A stretch of DNA of 64,000 nt, from positions 99,239 through 163,238 of the forward strand of contig NZ_JACDOB010000002.1 in assembly GCF_017656375.1 (NCBI RefSeq), read 5' to 3'. Every line of letters begins with the position of its first letter. The stretch's first letter is position 1. The translations under genes and the position numbers were made by a program. The stretch comes from Thermovirga sp. Lineage in GTDB: Bacteria > Synergistota > Synergistia > Synergistales > Thermovirgaceae. Positions 62,103-64,000 of the stretch are shown piece by piece. Under the pieces are notes generated by a model. That model did no database searches. It had not been told where the DNA came from and saw only the letters and a program-made list of their open reading frames with translations.

Positions 62103-63603
62103 TGGTTCCTCCTTTTAGTGAATTTTTATCCTGAGAATCAGTTTGCATCATAATTTTTCTTTTTTCTAATAACCTTGCTTGTCTGTCTGTAATTCTATCA
62201 ATTGCTGGTTTGGGCAAATAATAACTGGTTAAGTTTTCAAAATTTCCTAATTCATTCCCTATCAACAAAGTTAGCTGGGCCTCATTACATTGTTTTATAA
62301 AATTCTCAATTCTACCATTCGCTAAATCATAGGAAATAATAACCAGGTGTGTTGAAGGTATGGTTAGCATATCTAATATTATCCTGTTGATATGAGAATC
62401 TCCAAAACCATAACCATAAGTTACCAGTACAGAATTTGGACGGCAAATAGCTGTCGAAAAATCTCGAAAAAGTTCTGAATATGGGAAAAATGTTGTTTCT
62501 AAGGCTTTGGCAGAATTGGGGTATATGACAACTCTATCAAAGGGATTAGCGAAGAAATCCTCATTAACATTTTCGCCAAATGGCAAAGGTATTTTAACAA
62601 TTTGATCATCCTCAAATTTCCAATCAATAGAACCATGCAATTTTGTTAATTTTACAACACCTTCTACATATCTTGGCTCACCCCTGATTCCTGGTGGGTT
62701 GTAGTGATAATCAAGATCTATTCGATGAAACCGCATAATAGGTTTGAGTTTCCCAATGAACCTATCTAATGTGAGAATACCCGCCTCGTCTAATCCATAT
62801 TCAATAAACCTATCATAATTTGTAGTAAAGATATTCAACCTATCTCTGGTTGCGGTTCTAGTTGAAAAACTTAGTAGGAATCGTTCCAATAACAATAAAT
62901 GATTCAAAAATAAAAATAGAAGTTTATCTATCAAATCATTTAAATCATTTTTTTTCTTATCATCACATATAAATCCATCACATATAAATGGGTATTTATT
63001 ACAGAATTTTTTAACTGTTTCTTTTATGTCTTCTATAACTTTCGTTTTTTCTGCATCATTACTCACTTTTAATTTATCTTTTAAATTTTTGATTTTTTCA
63101 TATATTTCCCTTTCATTTTTTTGTAATTCTAGTTTTTGTAATTCTAGAAAGTGATGTTCATATTTTATAATTAAATCGATAAGCTGTTGTAATTTATCAT
63201 TAATTTCTTTTTTTAATTCTTTTTCTTTTTTGGTGTAATCAATAATTTTATACCCTTTTAAAAGCTCAATAGCAACCCTTAAATCATCTTCAAAATTAGC
63301 TTCGCCTCTGCCCAAATTTTTAGCCTCTTCATCCGCTTTATTCTTAATCTTTTCTTTATAATTGCCTTCAAACTCTATTCTTTTCATCATTGAACCGCCG
63401 CCAGTTAGCGCAACCGACAATCCACTTCCTATAAGCAAAGACAAATGCTCGCTCTGAAATAATGCCGTAAGCCATGGTTCAACTTTTTCTCTAATTTTTT
63501 GTCTATTATATTCATTATTTTTTTTATATTCATCAGTTTCAATATCTATTTGTTCATTTGAAATGAACAAAATATTTGGCTTACTGAACTCCATTCTTTC
63601 CAT
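62086..63603 (-). CDS. SIR2-family (NADase-type) defence protein
   Basis: LSLLIGSGLSVALTGG, FTTNYDRFIEYGLD, KLHGSIDWKF (catalytic His), TYGYGFGDSHINRII; RBS GGAGAATAATC before ATG. Confidence 0.88.
   Translation of the reverse strand: MERMEFSKPNILFISNEQIDIETDEYKKNNEYNRQKIREKVEPWLTALFQSEHLSLLIGSGLSVALTGGGSMMKRIEFEGNYKEKIKNKADEEAKNLGRGEANFEDDLRVAIELLKGYKIIDYTKKEKELKKEINDKLQQLIDLIIKYEHHFLELQKLELQKNEREIYEKIKNLKDKLKVSNDAEKTKVIEDIKETVKKFCNKYPFICDGFICDDKKKNDLNDLIDKLLFLFLNHLLLLERFLLSFSTRTATRDRLNIFTTNYDRFIEYGLDEAGILTLDRFIGKLKPIMRFHRIDLDYHYNPPGIRGEPRYVEGVVKLTKLHGSIDWKFEDDQIVKIPLPFGENVNEDFFANPFDRVVIYPNSAKALETTFFPYSELFRDFSTAICRPNSVLVTYGYGFGDSHINRIILDMLTIPSTHLVIISYDLANGRIENFIKQCNEAQLTLLIGNELGNFENLTSYYLPKPAIDRITDRQARLLEKRKIMMQTDSQDKNSLKGGTNESEF
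62961..62990. repeat. 15-bp tandem microduplication in the SIR2 gene
   Basis: CATCACATATAAATC / CATCACATATAAATG (14/15), encodes FICDGFICDD. Confidence 0.9.
63118..63147. repeat. 15-bp perfect tandem duplication in the SIR2 gene
   Basis: TTTTTGTAATTCTAG x2, encodes LELQKLELQK. Confidence 0.95.
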
Positions 63604-63740
63604 GATTATTCTCCTTTTCTATAAATTCAAAATTACTTTTTTCCTCCCTCATTCCTCCGCTCATTAGTTCAGGAGATAAAGTATCCCTTATTTTCTCTAA
63701 TGTGCGTGTTTTTGTTGGTCATACTTGATTTTCATAAAAA
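63581..63740 (-). pseudogene. hsdS: Remnant of type I restriction specificity subunit (HsdS) C-terminus
   Basis: Translation ...FMKIKYDQQK/TRTLEKIRDTLSPELMSGGMREEKSNFEFIEKENNHGKNGVQ*, resembling the HsdS end (QQSRTLxxIRDTLLPKLMSGEIRV); -1 nt in the T5/A5 run at 63709-63713 breaks the frame; stop overlaps the SIR2 start. Confidence 0.68.
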
Positions 63741-63970
63741 CAAGTTTACACCAAGCTTTAATTTTATCAAATAAATTTTAAGGATAACACAGGCAGCCTA
63801 ATTTCTTTATTTGGGATGGGGGATATATGCTTGAGCACCTCCTACTTAATCGAGCTATAAACTTAAAGTGCGTTTGAATAATCAATGAAATATGAATAAG
63901 ATGCCTAGATTTTTATAGTATATAGTCTAAATTGTTTTCATATCAAGTCCCATATTTTGTGTAAACTTGT
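63740..63970. mobile_element. IS/MITE-like remnant with short inverted ends
   Basis: ACAAGTTTACAC at 63740-63751 and its exact reverse complement GTGTAAACTTGT at 63959-63970; left end abuts the hsdS remnant. Confidence 0.4.
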
Positions 63971-63994
63971 CCAGGTCTCTGGTAATAGCTTATT
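63942..63994. repeat. IS-like remnant, right copy of an imperfect direct repeat
   Basis: ATCAAGTCCCATATTTTGTGTAAACTTG...TCTCTGGT...AGCTTATT, see 59414. Confidence 0.5.
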
Positions 63995-64000
63995 AGCTCA

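Overview
This 64 kb window looks like a low-GC to mid-GC thermophilic anaerobe chromosome. The gene content suggests a Synergistetes/Acetomicrobium-like organism, which is an inference only. Most genes are on the minus strand. About 0-59 kb is ordinary core and fermentative metabolism: rpsF-divIC-argS, secA, a tryptophanase-like lyase, a liv ABC operon, nrdR-nrdD-nrdG, hrcA-grpE-dnaK-dnaJ-prmA-rsmE-mtaB-(bpsA)-HIT-rpsU-yqeY, folP-folK, copA-copZ divergent from arsF/arsG-like genes, cstA, purA, envC-ftsX-ftsE, split transketolase, csaB, maf, uppP, rnj, three tRNAs and speD-rtcB. The accessory region is at the right end (59.4-64 kb). There an intact two-gene SIR2 + HerA-type anti-phage cassette lies exactly between a degraded hsdS 3' end and a degraded hsdR 5' end, which are remnants of a type I restriction-modification operon. 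Imperfect IS-like repeats bracket the region. Other signals: a perfect CIRCE element, two ATACC-N6-GGTAT operator-like inverted repeats upstream of redox and metal genes, a branched-polyamine synthase (bpsA) inside the heat-shock/translation cluster, a 38-bp perfect palindrome, and an unlisted 56-aa zinc-ribbon ORF.
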